Shown here piece after piece: positions 1 to 5,431 of a stretch of 12,165 nucleotides of DNA (within the stretch, counting starts at the first letter, position 1; the number at the start of each line of letters is the position of its first letter). The DNA lies in NCBI GenBank assembly GCA_031273185.1, contig JAISSG010000028.1:1-12165 (forward strand). Direction: 5' to 3'. The translations under genes were made by a program, and so were the position numbers. Source of the DNA: Treponema sp. Its GTDB lineage: Bacteria; Spirochaetota; Spirochaetia; Treponematales; Breznakiellaceae. Under the pieces are notes generated by a model. That model was not told the DNA's origin and searched no databases. It saw only the letters and a list, made by a program, of their open reading frames with translations.

Positions 1-1098
1 GTATTGTGCGACCATGAGAACCTAAGGTACTCCTCGATGAACAGGTCGATGTCGCCGTCCATTACCGCCTGGATGTTGCCGACTTCCGTCTTGGTACGGT
101 AATCCTTAACCAAGGTATAGGGCTGAAAAACATACGAGCGAATCTGGTTGCCCCATGAAATGTCCTTTTTTTCCTGATGGAAACGCTCGTTTTCCTTTTC
201 CTTTTCCTGCCGGTAATGCTCGTACAGCCGCGCCTTAAGCATGCTCATGGCAATGGCGCGGTTTTTGATCTGGCTGCGCTCGTTCTGGCAGGCAACCACG
301 ATGCCCGTGGGCAGGTGGGTAAAGCGCACCGCGCTGTCGGTCTTGTTGACATGCTGGCCGCCCGCGCCGCCGGAGCGGTAGGTATCCACCCGCAGGTCCT
401 CCGGCCTTATCTCCACCTCGATTGAATCGTCGATTATGGGAAACAGGTACACCGAGGCAAACGAGGTATGCCGCCGGGCGTTCGCGTCAAAGGGGGAGAT
501 ACGCACCAGCCTATGCACGCCGGTTTCGCCCTTGAGGTAGCCGAAGGCAAAGTCCCCTTCGATTTTGCAAGTGGCGGACTTGATCCCCCCCTCGGCCTCC
601 AGCCGGTCAAGCTCCTCGATGGCAAAGCCCTTTCGCTCCGCCCAGCGCAGGTACATCCGGTAGAGCATCTGCGACCAGTCGCAGGCCTCCGTCCCGCCCG
701 CCCCCGCATGAACCGTGAGGAAGCAGCCGTTTTTGTCCATCTCGCCGCTCATCATCTCGACGAGGTTGTGCTTTTCGTAGCGGGCGCGGATGTCCTTGAG
801 GCTGTTTTCGATTCCGGCGCACTCGCCCTCGTCGCCCGCCTCCAATGCAAGTTCGTGCAAGACGGCAAGGTCGTCGATTTCGGCAACCAGGCCCTTCCAG
901 GGCTCGTAGCGGTTTTTCAGGCTTTTCAGTTCCGACATGGTCTTTTCCACTGCCGCAGAATTGTTCCAGAATCCCGTTTCGGCGGTCTTCGCCTCAAGAT
1001 CGGCTATCCATTGCCCAAAAGAGTCAAAGCCGCCTCCAGGTTTCGTGGATTTTTGACTGTATTTCCCGTATGGGAGCGCCCAATTCGGCAAGCAGCAT
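1..1098 (-). CDS. prfB: Peptide chain release factor 2, programmed +1 frameshift, 3' end cut by window edge
   Basis: RF2 recognises UGA and UAA stop codons in the ribosomal A site and triggers peptide release. Translation from the ATG at 1098 gives 24 codons (MLLAELGAPIREIQ...WRRL) and meets an in-frame TGA at 1024-1026. A +1 shift joins the second frame, 1025 down to 1, which holds the RF2 hallmarks: the SPF stop-codon-recognition tripeptide in RISPFDANARRH, and the catalytic GGQ motif in SGGAGGQHVNKTDSAVRF, whose Gln codon is at 354-356. About 365 residues are inside the window and the frame is still open at base 1, so only a few C-terminal codons should be missing. The start is supported by AGAGAGG about 6 bases upstream. 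A naive single-frame reading misses the start or breaks the gene. Identity is very secure. Confidence 0.97.
1023..1037 (-). promoter_or_regulatory. RF2 programmed +1 frameshift site
   Basis: On the minus strand the sequence reads GGAGG CGG CTT TGA C. It has an internal Shine-Dalgarno-like GGAGG (1033-1037), a 3-nt spacer, the slippery CTT codon (1027-1029) and the in-frame TGA (1024-1026) followed by C. This matches the known autoregulatory RF2 site: when RF2 is scarce, slow termination at UGA lets the ribosome slip +1 and make more RF2. The frame after the shift continues into the RF2 body with SPF and GGQ, so the call rests on sequence as well as family knowledge. Confidence 0.96.
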
Positions 1099-1116
1099 GG
1101 CAACCTCTCTGTTTTG

Positions 1117-1145
1117 AGAATAGCGGAAAACGGCGGGATATGCAA
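1117..1145 (-). promoter_or_regulatory. Candidate sigma-70-type promoter for prfB
   Basis: Minus-strand TTGCAT (1140-1145), a 17-base spacer, then TATTCT (1117-1122). It places the transcript start 10-15 bases before the prfB start codon and its Shine-Dalgarno sequence. The -35 box is a weak match (3 of 6) and the -10 moderate (4 of 6). It is supported mainly by spacing and position. Confidence 0.35.
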
Positions 1146-1201
1146 GATTGGGTGGGGAACGGGGATCGGGGGAAGAGGGATTTATCGATATTTTGCCAGG
1201 T

Positions 1202-1375
1202 CAGTCTCGTTAAATTGCCTGGGTCATTTGCGACCAGAAAGTCGATGTCTTTCGTTGCCCTTGGATTTCCATATATCCCGACAGCCCACCCGCCGACAAG
1301 CAGGTAACGAACGTCATTTGAGTTCAAGCATCGTATGAAATCTTTGAAGCCGTCCGATAGTTGCCTCTGGCCCAT
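1202..1375 (-). pseudogene. Truncated nucleotidyltransferase (N-terminal fragment)
   Basis: The first ~58 codons from the ATG at 1375 match the start of small minimal nucleotidyltransferases (DUF6036/MNT-like). The text FKDFIRCLNSNDVRYLLVGG leads into GG-WAVGIYGNPRATK-DID, which is the family pattern of a glycine pair (residues 28-29) followed by a catalytic Asp-x-Asp (residues 43 and 45). After about residue 58 (NDPGNLTRL) the frame stays open to 1004 but becomes Pro/Arg/Cys-rich, loses resemblance to the family and overlaps the prfB start by 95 bases. Intact family members are much longer. I therefore read it as a 5' remnant whose rest was deleted next to the prfB promoter. It overlaps the end of the small gene upstream by about 60 bases, as expected for a coupled pair. 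Confidence 0.65.
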
Positions 1376-1520
1376 AAAAACATTCTCTTAAATACGTTAT
1401 TGTTTCCAGCTTTTCTTTTACCGCTGCGCGGCTCCAGTATTCAATATCCTGGTCTTCAAGCGTTTTGCGGTTGCCGGCCTCAACAATTTGCTTTCTATCC
1501 ATCTTATCCGCAAACGGCAT
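1314..1520 (-). CDS. Small protein upstream of nucleotidyltransferase remnant (possible antitoxin-like partner)
   Basis: A 68-residue acidic/basic mixed protein with no signal peptide or membrane segment. The stretch LEDQDIEYWSRAAVKEK followed by YLRECFYG and ATIGRLQR resembles the short proteins often encoded just before DUF6036-type nucleotidyltransferases, with an 'E/D-YW ... LR...YG ... RLQR' pattern. It overlaps the nucleotidyltransferase fragment in another frame, consistent with translational coupling. No strong Shine-Dalgarno sequence precedes the ATG at 1520; the ATG at 1502 (residue 7) is an alternative start. The gene looks intact although its partner is truncated, so it may be non-functional or simply unselected. 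The function is inferred from recalled family context only. Confidence 0.5.
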   Translation of the reverse strand: MPFADKMDRKQIVEAGNRKTLEDQDIEYWSRAAVKEKLETITYLRECFYGPEATIGRLQRFHTMLELK

Positions 1521-1534
1521 CGGTTATTTCCCAG

Positions 1535-1563
1535 TTGACACTTTCACTCGCAAGCGGCATACT
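1535..1563 (+). promoter_or_regulatory. Candidate sigma-70-type promoter for the TPR/lipoprotein operon
   Basis: A perfect -35 hexamer TTGACA (1535-1540), a 17-base spacer and CATACT (1558-1563, 4 of 6 matches to TATAAT), on the plus strand. If used, transcription starts near 1570 and gives a ~265-nt leader before the first TPR gene, containing the 7-bp repeat array and two hairpins. No other promoter of similar quality was seen between 1521 and 1835. Confidence 0.4.
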
Positions 1564-1614
1564 ATCAGCCATGAGGCCGAACACCGTAAAAACAGGGCAG
1601 AGTCCAGCCAATAT

Positions 1615-1670
1615 ATCAGCCATCAGCCATCAGCCATCAGCCATCAGCCATCAGCCATCAGCCATCAGCC
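1615..1670. repeat. Eight tandem copies of a 7-bp repeat (ATCAGCC)
   Basis: Eight perfect head-to-tail copies of ATCAGCC, followed by ATT; a solo copy also sits at 1564-1570. The array is in the non-coding stretch 1521-1835 upstream of the first TPR gene. The copies are identical, which suggests recent expansion by slippage. It would be transcribed if the promoter at 1535-1563 is used. Confidence 0.95.
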
Positions 1671-1765
1671 ATTATACAAATTTGCCAAAAACCGTGTCAA
1701 GCGGTATCCAATAGTATATATTTTCTCTACTCTCAATACATTACCTCATTTTGGAAAAACACTTG

Positions 1766-1798
1766 GTTTCTCCGCTATGGAGAAACACCGGCTTTTTT
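1766..1798 (+). terminator. Hairpin plus T-run in the 5' leader (attenuator- or terminator-like)
   Basis: Perfect 8-bp stem GTTTCTCC (1766-1773) / GGAGAAAC (1779-1786) with a GCTAT loop, then six bases and a run of six T (1793-1798). The layout resembles an intrinsic terminator, although the gap between stem and T-run is longer than usual. It could stop transcripts from upstream or act as an attenuator for the TPR operon. No antiterminator was identified. Confidence 0.45.
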
Positions 1799-1807
1799 AT
1801 ATTCTTG

Positions 1808-1827
1808 TGGGCAAAAGCCCAAAGGAG
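1808..1827 (+). promoter_or_regulatory. Small hairpin touching the Shine-Dalgarno sequence of the first TPR gene
   Basis: TGGGC (1808-1812), AAAA loop, GCCCA (1817-1821), directly abutting and sharing one base with the Shine-Dalgarno AAAGGAG (1821-1827). The ATG follows at 1836. The hairpin ends where the ribosome binds, so it could tune initiation. It is absent before the second TPR gene, which has the same Shine-Dalgarno block. Confidence 0.35.
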
Positions 1828-1835
1828 TTACTACC

Positions 1836-2933
1836 ATGAAAAAGACCATTATCGTGCTGCTTTTACTCGCCGCATCGCCGCTGTGGGCGCAAACAGACCA
1901 GTTTACACTTACCTATTATGTCAACGGAAATGAAAGAAAAGCGAACGTCGAGTATGTTGGCCTTGTGGAAATCCGTTATTCTTATGACGCAGGAAGGAAC
2001 TTTGTAATAGAGATCCGTACCCAGTTAGCCGGGGAAAACACTTGGTCAGCATGGACGCATACCACTACCAATAGGAATCCCCAGGGGATGACTATCGGCG
2101 GGCTTCTTTCGGTGGAAAACTATTACAGCGCGGTGGAAGAGACTGTCGCTGGGGAACGGTATATATATATTTGGCAGGAGAACAACCCAACTAACGAGTG
2201 GAATACTTTTTTTAGGGAAAGCGGAAACTATTTTTACACGCTGCAAAAAGTGTATGTGCGCAAACAACAACGGCAGTCTCAACCGCAACAGCAGCAACCG
2301 CAAGCACGGCAACAACCAGCCCCGGCTCCCGCGCCCGCGCCTCGGCCTGCGCCCGCGCCGCAGGCTCAACCGCAACAACAGCAACCGCAAGCACGGCAAC
2401 CACCAGCGCCACAGCCTGCTCCCGCACCGGCGGCACGCCCAACACCCGCCCCTGCTCCCACACCAGCCAATACAGCGCAGGCCGAGGTACATTATGACAG
2501 GGCTTTTTCGTTTTTCAGGCAAGGTAACAGGGACGCAGGTATAGTGGAATTAACCGAAGCAATAAGGCTTAACCCCAACAATCCTAATTATTATGAAAAA
2601 CGTGGCGACGAATATGTCAAAAAAGGTGACTATGACCGTGCCATTGCCGATTACACCCAGTCCATACAGCTTGGTAGAAGAGATTCCTATACATGGCGCG
2701 CTGTCGCATACAACGCAAAAGGCGACTGGGACCGTGCTATCGCCGACGCAACTGAGTCTCTAAAAACTTATCCAGATCTTCAGGTAGTCGCTTGGTACAA
2801 TCGCGCCTTTGCGCATATGCAAAAAGGCAATTTCACCCAAGCCCGCTACGATGTGAACAGGGCATTGCAGGGAAATTCGAGTCATGCACCTTCACTGGCC
2901 CTCAGCGCGGAACTCAGGCAAAAAGGCCATTAG
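1836..2933 (+). CDS. Exported TPR protein with Gln/Pro/Ala linker (cassette copy 1)
   Basis: 365 residues. A signal peptide (MKKTIIVLLLLAASPLWAQ, likely cut near residue 18) sends it across the inner membrane. Residues ~22-142 form a unique, probably beta-rich domain that I do not recognise. Residues ~144-213 are a Gln/Pro/Ala-rich linker containing a DNA-level duplication (2280-2320 and 2367-2407). Residues ~217-352 are four TPR units of the 'YDRAIADYTQSIQL' type, which usually mediate protein-protein contacts. The start is fixed by AAAGGAG 8 bases before the ATG. Its C-terminus (AELRQKGH) and the DNA after the stop match the second TPR gene at 3386-4369, so the two are paralogues, with different N-terminal domains. 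The likely role is a periplasmic or envelope scaffold; no enzymatic motif is visible. Confidence 0.9.
   Translation: MKKTIIVLLLLAASPLWAQTDQFTLTYYVNGNERKANVEYVGLVEIRYSYDAGRNFVIEIRTQLAGENTWSAWTHTTTNRNPQGMTIGGLLSVENYYSAVEETVAGERYIYIWQENNPTNEWNTFFRESGNYFYTLQKVYVRKQQRQSQPQQQQPQARQQPAPAPAPAPRPAPAPQAQPQQQQPQARQPPAPQPAPAPAARPTPAPAPTPANTAQAEVHYDRAFSFFRQGNRDAGIVELTEAIRLNPNNPNYYEKRGDEYVKKGDYDRAIADYTQSIQLGRRDSYTWRAVAYNAKGDWDRAIADATESLKTYPDLQVVAWYNRAFAHMQKGNFTQARYDVNRALQGNSSHAPSLALSAELRQKGH
2280..2407 (+). repeat. Two 41-bp direct repeats encoding the Gln-rich linker segment
   Basis: Copies at 2280-2320 and 2367-2407, 87 bases apart, differ at two positions. Both encode QPQQQQPQARQ-P, separated by Pro/Ala-rich coding DNA. 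They are in frame with each other, so gain or loss of a copy would change linker length without breaking the gene. Confidence 0.9.
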
Positions 2934-2966
2934 CAGGGAGAAAACACCGCCCTTGCATGAGGGCGG
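2929..2966 (+). repeat. 38-bp shared block after the first TPR gene, with hairpin
   Basis: Starts inside the stop codon region of the first TPR gene and is identical to 4365-4402 after the second. It contains a 7-bp stem CCGCCCT (2947-2953) / AGGGCGG (2960-2966) with loop TGCATG. No T-run follows, so it is not a classic terminator. It may be an mRNA-processing or stability hairpin, or a recombination-prone block. Confidence 0.9.
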
Positions 2967-2990
2967 CGAAATTAACAGGAGGAACGGAAA

Positions 2991-3200
2991 ATGGGAAATG
3001 AGGTAAGATTGCCAGGGACTGTTGGCGGACAAACGATTATAGTATGTCCAGTCTGCGGAAAAAGGTATCAGATAACGTATCATGGAAAAGCAGGTGAAAA
3101 TGATACCTATGACCACAAATGTGATTGTGGTCACGTTTTGTTTACGGAAACGGACGGTGAAGGCTACAGTAAAAAAGAAGCAACGGAGCCAACTAATTGA
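2991..3200 (+). CDS. Small zinc-ribbon-like protein (cargo of cassette copy 1)
   Basis: 69 residues with no signal peptide. Four cysteines form C19-P-V-C22 (CPVCGKRYQ) and C44-D-C46 (KCDCGH), a layout typical of a small zinc ribbon that could bind one zinc ion. The charged tail (SKKEATEPTN) has no recognised feature. AGGAGG lies about 9 bases before the ATG, a strong ribosome-binding site. It sits 57 bases after the first TPR gene, and its TGA overlaps the TTG that could start the lipoprotein leader fragment (TTGA overlap), so co-translation is likely. The equivalent position in cassette copy 2 holds an unrelated 56-residue protein. Function unknown. Confidence 0.7.
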   Translation: MGNEVRLPGTVGGQTIIVCPVCGKRYQITYHGKAGENDTYDHKCDCGHVLFTETDGEGYSKKEATEPTN

Positions 3201-3389
3201 AACGTATATCATTTTTAGCGCCCCTCACCCTCTGTCTCCTGCTCGCCGCCTGCGCGGGAAGCCCCGCCGTTTCGGGCAAGCAAACCCAAACCGCAACTGG
3301 ATAACACAGAGATGACAGGCACGTTTTTGAACTATACAGGCGGCGTTGTCCGCCTTATGCAATACACAAACAAGGAGTCACTACCATGA
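3197..3389 (+). pseudogene. Lipoprotein leader fragment with frameshifted tail (broken lipoprotein of cassette copy 1)
   Basis: A TTG at 3197 overlaps the preceding stop codon and opens a 35-codon frame ending at TAA 3302-3304. It encodes a lipoprotein leader with lipobox LLAAC (Cys19). Bases 3235-3297 (63 bp) are identical to 4655-4717 in the complete lipoprotein gene downstream. Just after the identity ends, the +1 frame stays open, reading LDNTEMTGTFLNYTGGVVRL and then MQYTNKESLP. It stops at TGA 3387-3389, which overlaps the ATG of the second TPR gene (ATGA). One missing base near 3297-3299 would join both parts into a ~64-residue small lipoprotein. It could instead be two separate mini-ORFs. 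No catalytic part of the transglutaminase-like domain is present. Confidence 0.6.
3235..3297 (+). repeat. 63-bp direct repeat (lipoprotein leader), copy 1
   Basis: Exact match to 4655-4717. It covers the second half of the signal peptide, the lipobox cysteine and the first ~14 mature residues (AGSPAVSGKQTQTA). Identity stops abruptly on both sides, which suggests recent recombination or gene conversion. Confidence 0.95.
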
Positions 3390-4369
3390 AAAAGGCAATT
3401 TTTACCGTAGCTTTACTGGCGCTTGCGGTCAGTATTTTCGCACAGCCCGCGCCCCGGCAAACATATAAGGCGAGAGTCTCTGTTGAGTATTTTAATCTTG
3501 CTATGGGCAACAATTATAGGGTTTCTTCAACTGTAATTGTGGATGCCTACGATGAGCAAAATGCGGAGAGATTAGCCCGTGAAAAGTTCCCGCCACCTGT
3601 CTATCGCATAATTGAAATTCGCTTTGAACGGTGGCTTACGCCCGAAGAGACTGCGCGGGAGAATGCGGCGGATCAGCAGAGAGCTAATCAAAATAGGGCA
3701 GCCGAGTACAATAACCGCGCCGCTGAATATGAAAAAAACCGCGACTGGGACCGCGCTATCGCCGAGTACAACGAGGCGATACGGCTTCTTCCGAACAACG
3801 CAATCTTATATAGTAACAGAGCCCACGCATACTACAACAAAGGCGACTACGACCGTGCCATCGCCAGCGCGACCGAGGCGATACGCCTTGACTCGAACTT
3901 AGCAACGGCCTATTCTGCGCGCGGCTACGCATACCACGACAAACGCGACTACGACCGCGCTATCCCCGATTTTACCCAGTTAATACGGCTTGAACCGAAC
4001 AATGCAAGCGCATACGCTTGGCGAGCCTCAGCATACAGCGAAAAAAAAGACTACGACCGCAAAATCGCCGATTTAACCCAGGCGATACGGCTTAACCCGA
4101 ATGAAGCAACCAATTACACCAACCGCGGCTCGGCGTATAACGAAAAACGCGATTACGACCGTGCCATCTCTGATTTAAACGAGGCGATACGGCTTAGGGA
4201 GAGATCTGGGAATCCCACTGCCAATCCCTACGCTCACCGGGCCAATGCGTACATGCAAAAAGGCAATTACACCCAGGCCCGCGCCGACGTGAACAGGGCC
4301 TTGCAGATTAATCCGAATCAGGAGCGTGCTAAGAACCTTGATGCCGAACTCAGGCAAAGGGGTTATTAG
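3386..4369 (+). CDS. Exported TPR protein (cassette copy 2)
   Basis: 327 residues. A signal peptide (MKKAIFTVALLALAVSIFAQ) is followed by a short N-terminal region (~21-90) unrelated to that of the first TPR protein. Six TPR units then fill residues ~105-312, for example YNNRAAEYEKNRDWDRAIAE and YSNRAHAYYNKGDYDRAIAS, at 34-residue spacing except one extended unit at ~241-278. No lipobox cysteine is present. The Shine-Dalgarno block AAGGAGTCACTACC is one base different from that of the first TPR gene. The end (AELRQRGY) and the following 38 bases are also shared. The protein is probably a periplasmic or surface adaptor, perhaps for the lipoprotein encoded two genes downstream; this partner idea is inferred from context. 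Confidence 0.9.
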   Translation: MKKAIFTVALLALAVSIFAQPAPRQTYKARVSVEYFNLAMGNNYRVSSTVIVDAYDEQNAERLAREKFPPPVYRIIEIRFERWLTPEETARENAADQQRANQNRAAEYNNRAAEYEKNRDWDRAIAEYNEAIRLLPNNAILYSNRAHAYYNKGDYDRAIASATEAIRLDSNLATAYSARGYAYHDKRDYDRAIPDFTQLIRLEPNNASAYAWRASAYSEKKDYDRKIADLTQAIRLNPNEATNYTNRGSAYNEKRDYDRAISDLNEAIRLRERSGNPTANPYAHRANAYMQKGNYTQARADVNRALQINPNQERAKNLDAELRQRGY

Positions 4370-4402
4370 CAGGGAGAAAACACCGCCCTTGCATGAGGGC
4401 GG
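4365..4402 (+). repeat. 38-bp shared block after the second TPR gene, with hairpin
   Basis: Identical to 2929-2966. The stem here extends to 8 bp, ACCGCCCT (4382-4389) / AGGGCGGT (4396-4403), with loop TGCATG. No T-run follows. It lies between the TPR gene and the 56-residue ORF. Confidence 0.9.
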
Positions 4403-4429
4403 TGAAATACATTTTCAAGGAGAAAAATC

Positions 4430-4600
4430 ATGTATCTGACAAAAGCGCAAGAAGACGCACTGGACTCTATTAGAGGTAGTTTGAACCAGCAGGAACAAGA
4501 TGTTGTTAATCAGTATGATGAATTAAAAAAGAATAACCTGCCTGTTGGTCCTTCTTTATATAGAGAATTGGTGGATATTATTGAGGTACATGGTAACTGA
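4430..4600 (+). CDS. Small 56-residue protein (cargo of cassette copy 2)
   Basis: The ATG at 4430 is preceded by CAAGGAGAAAAATC, a good ribosome-binding site. The product begins MYLTKAQEDALDSIRGSLNQ and ends YRELVDIIEVHGN. It is acidic, probably helical, and has no signal peptide, cysteines or membrane segment, so it is likely cytoplasmic. It occupies the same cassette slot as the zinc-ribbon-like protein of copy 1 but shares no sequence with it. The stop at 4600 lies 19 bases before the lipoprotein ATG. I do not recognise a family. Confidence 0.7.
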   Translation: MYLTKAQEDALDSIRGSLNQQEQDVVNQYDELKKNNLPVGPSLYRELVDIIEVHGN

Positions 4601-4619
4601 CACCGTAAGGAGGAATAGC

Positions 4620-5402
4620 ATGAAACGTCTGTCATTCTTAATAATCTTAACCGTTCTCCTGCTCGCCGCCTGCGCGGGAAGCCCCGCCGTTTCGGGCAAG
4701 CAAACCCAAACCGCAACGCCGGACAGGGCGGCGCGTTCCGGCATCCAAATTAAAGTTAAAGCAACGCATGACACCTTCGATTTAATTCAAGTGCCGTTTG
4801 AGAATTCCGGATATGGTTGGACTTATCTCACCTATGTAAGGCCGCACTATCCCGCAGGTGTAGCAAGGGATATTTATGAAAAAATATGGAATTGTTATGT
4901 AAAAACCATAGAGCGCGGCGATTACGATTATGACGCATATAACAAAAGAAATGACGGCGATCCCAACTGGGTTACCCCCATAGGCGAATTTCGGGACGAT
5001 CCGTCCTTTCATTTTCACGGCGTATGTTTTCAATATGCCGATTATTTTGAAATGCTCATGAAAAAAGAACCGACCCTTAAACCCTTAATTGACAGCGGCG
5101 TATTGCGTGCCGAAACCGCCCCCTCTCATAAATATTGGGTATATCAAGAGCCTAACGGCGTTAAATATTTTATCGACCCAACGTGGGGCGACTGGACTAT
5201 TTTTGGAACACCCAGGGGACAATTTGCGGGCTGGCTTGAGATGTCAAGAAAAATTGAACAATCAGCCGCACGGCATCTTCTGGTAGAATCGGTAATGCGT
5301 TCCTGGTTTTTCATACAGGCTAACGCTATCGGAGCCGACAGGGATCAAGCGTCCCTGCGGAATTGGGACAGAAGCGCCCATAATTTGGAAGCGCGGTGGT
5401 AG
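4620..5402 (+). CDS. Transglutaminase-like lipoprotein
   Basis: 260 residues from the ATG at 4620, chosen because TAAGGAGG lies 7-8 bases upstream and a clear lipoprotein signal follows (lipobox LLAAC, Cys18). An in-frame ATG at 4545 would spoil the signal peptide. The mature part carries the order of a transglutaminase/cysteine-protease-like domain: Cys136 in HGVCFQYADYF, His170 in APSHKYWVYQEPNG and Asp186 in KYFIDPTWGDW. Such domains act as cross-linking enzymes, amidases or proteases, or as inactive binding folds; the substrate cannot be told from sequence. It should be membrane-anchored, facing the periplasm or surface. The leader is shared exactly (63 bp) with the broken lipoprotein at 3197. 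Its end is 29 bases from the end of clpC, which runs in the opposite direction. Confidence 0.85.
   Translation: MKRLSFLIILTVLLLAACAGSPAVSGKQTQTATPDRAARSGIQIKVKATHDTFDLIQVPFENSGYGWTYLTYVRPHYPAGVARDIYEKIWNCYVKTIERGDYDYDAYNKRNDGDPNWVTPIGEFRDDPSFHFHGVCFQYADYFEMLMKKEPTLKPLIDSGVLRAETAPSHKYWVYQEPNGVKYFIDPTWGDWTIFGTPRGQFAGWLEMSRKIEQSAARHLLVESVMRSWFFIQANAIGADRDQASLRNWDRSAHNLEARW
4655..4717 (+). repeat. 63-bp direct repeat (lipoprotein leader), copy 2
   Basis: Exact match to 3235-3297. In this copy it is followed by an intact reading frame into the transglutaminase-like domain. Confidence 0.95.
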
Positions 5403-5431
5403 ATTAAAACGGGGCGCAACGGTGGCAGGGG

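Noticed and set aside
1004..1201. Open reading frame continuing the nucleotidyltransferase fragment into prfB
   Set aside because: Composition becomes Pro/Arg/Cys-rich, similarity to the family stops, and it overlaps the well-supported prfB start and frameshift site in another frame.
1615..1670. CRISPR array
   Set aside because: The unit is 7 bp with no spacers; it is a simple tandem array.
2046..2522. 158-codon minus-strand frame with Arg/Leu/Gly-rich repeats
   Set aside because: It is the reverse complement of the Gln/Pro/Ala-rich linker of the TPR protein.
2947..2966. Rho-independent terminator after the first TPR gene
   Set aside because: The stem is good but no T-run follows, and another gene with a strong ribosome-binding site starts 25 bases later.
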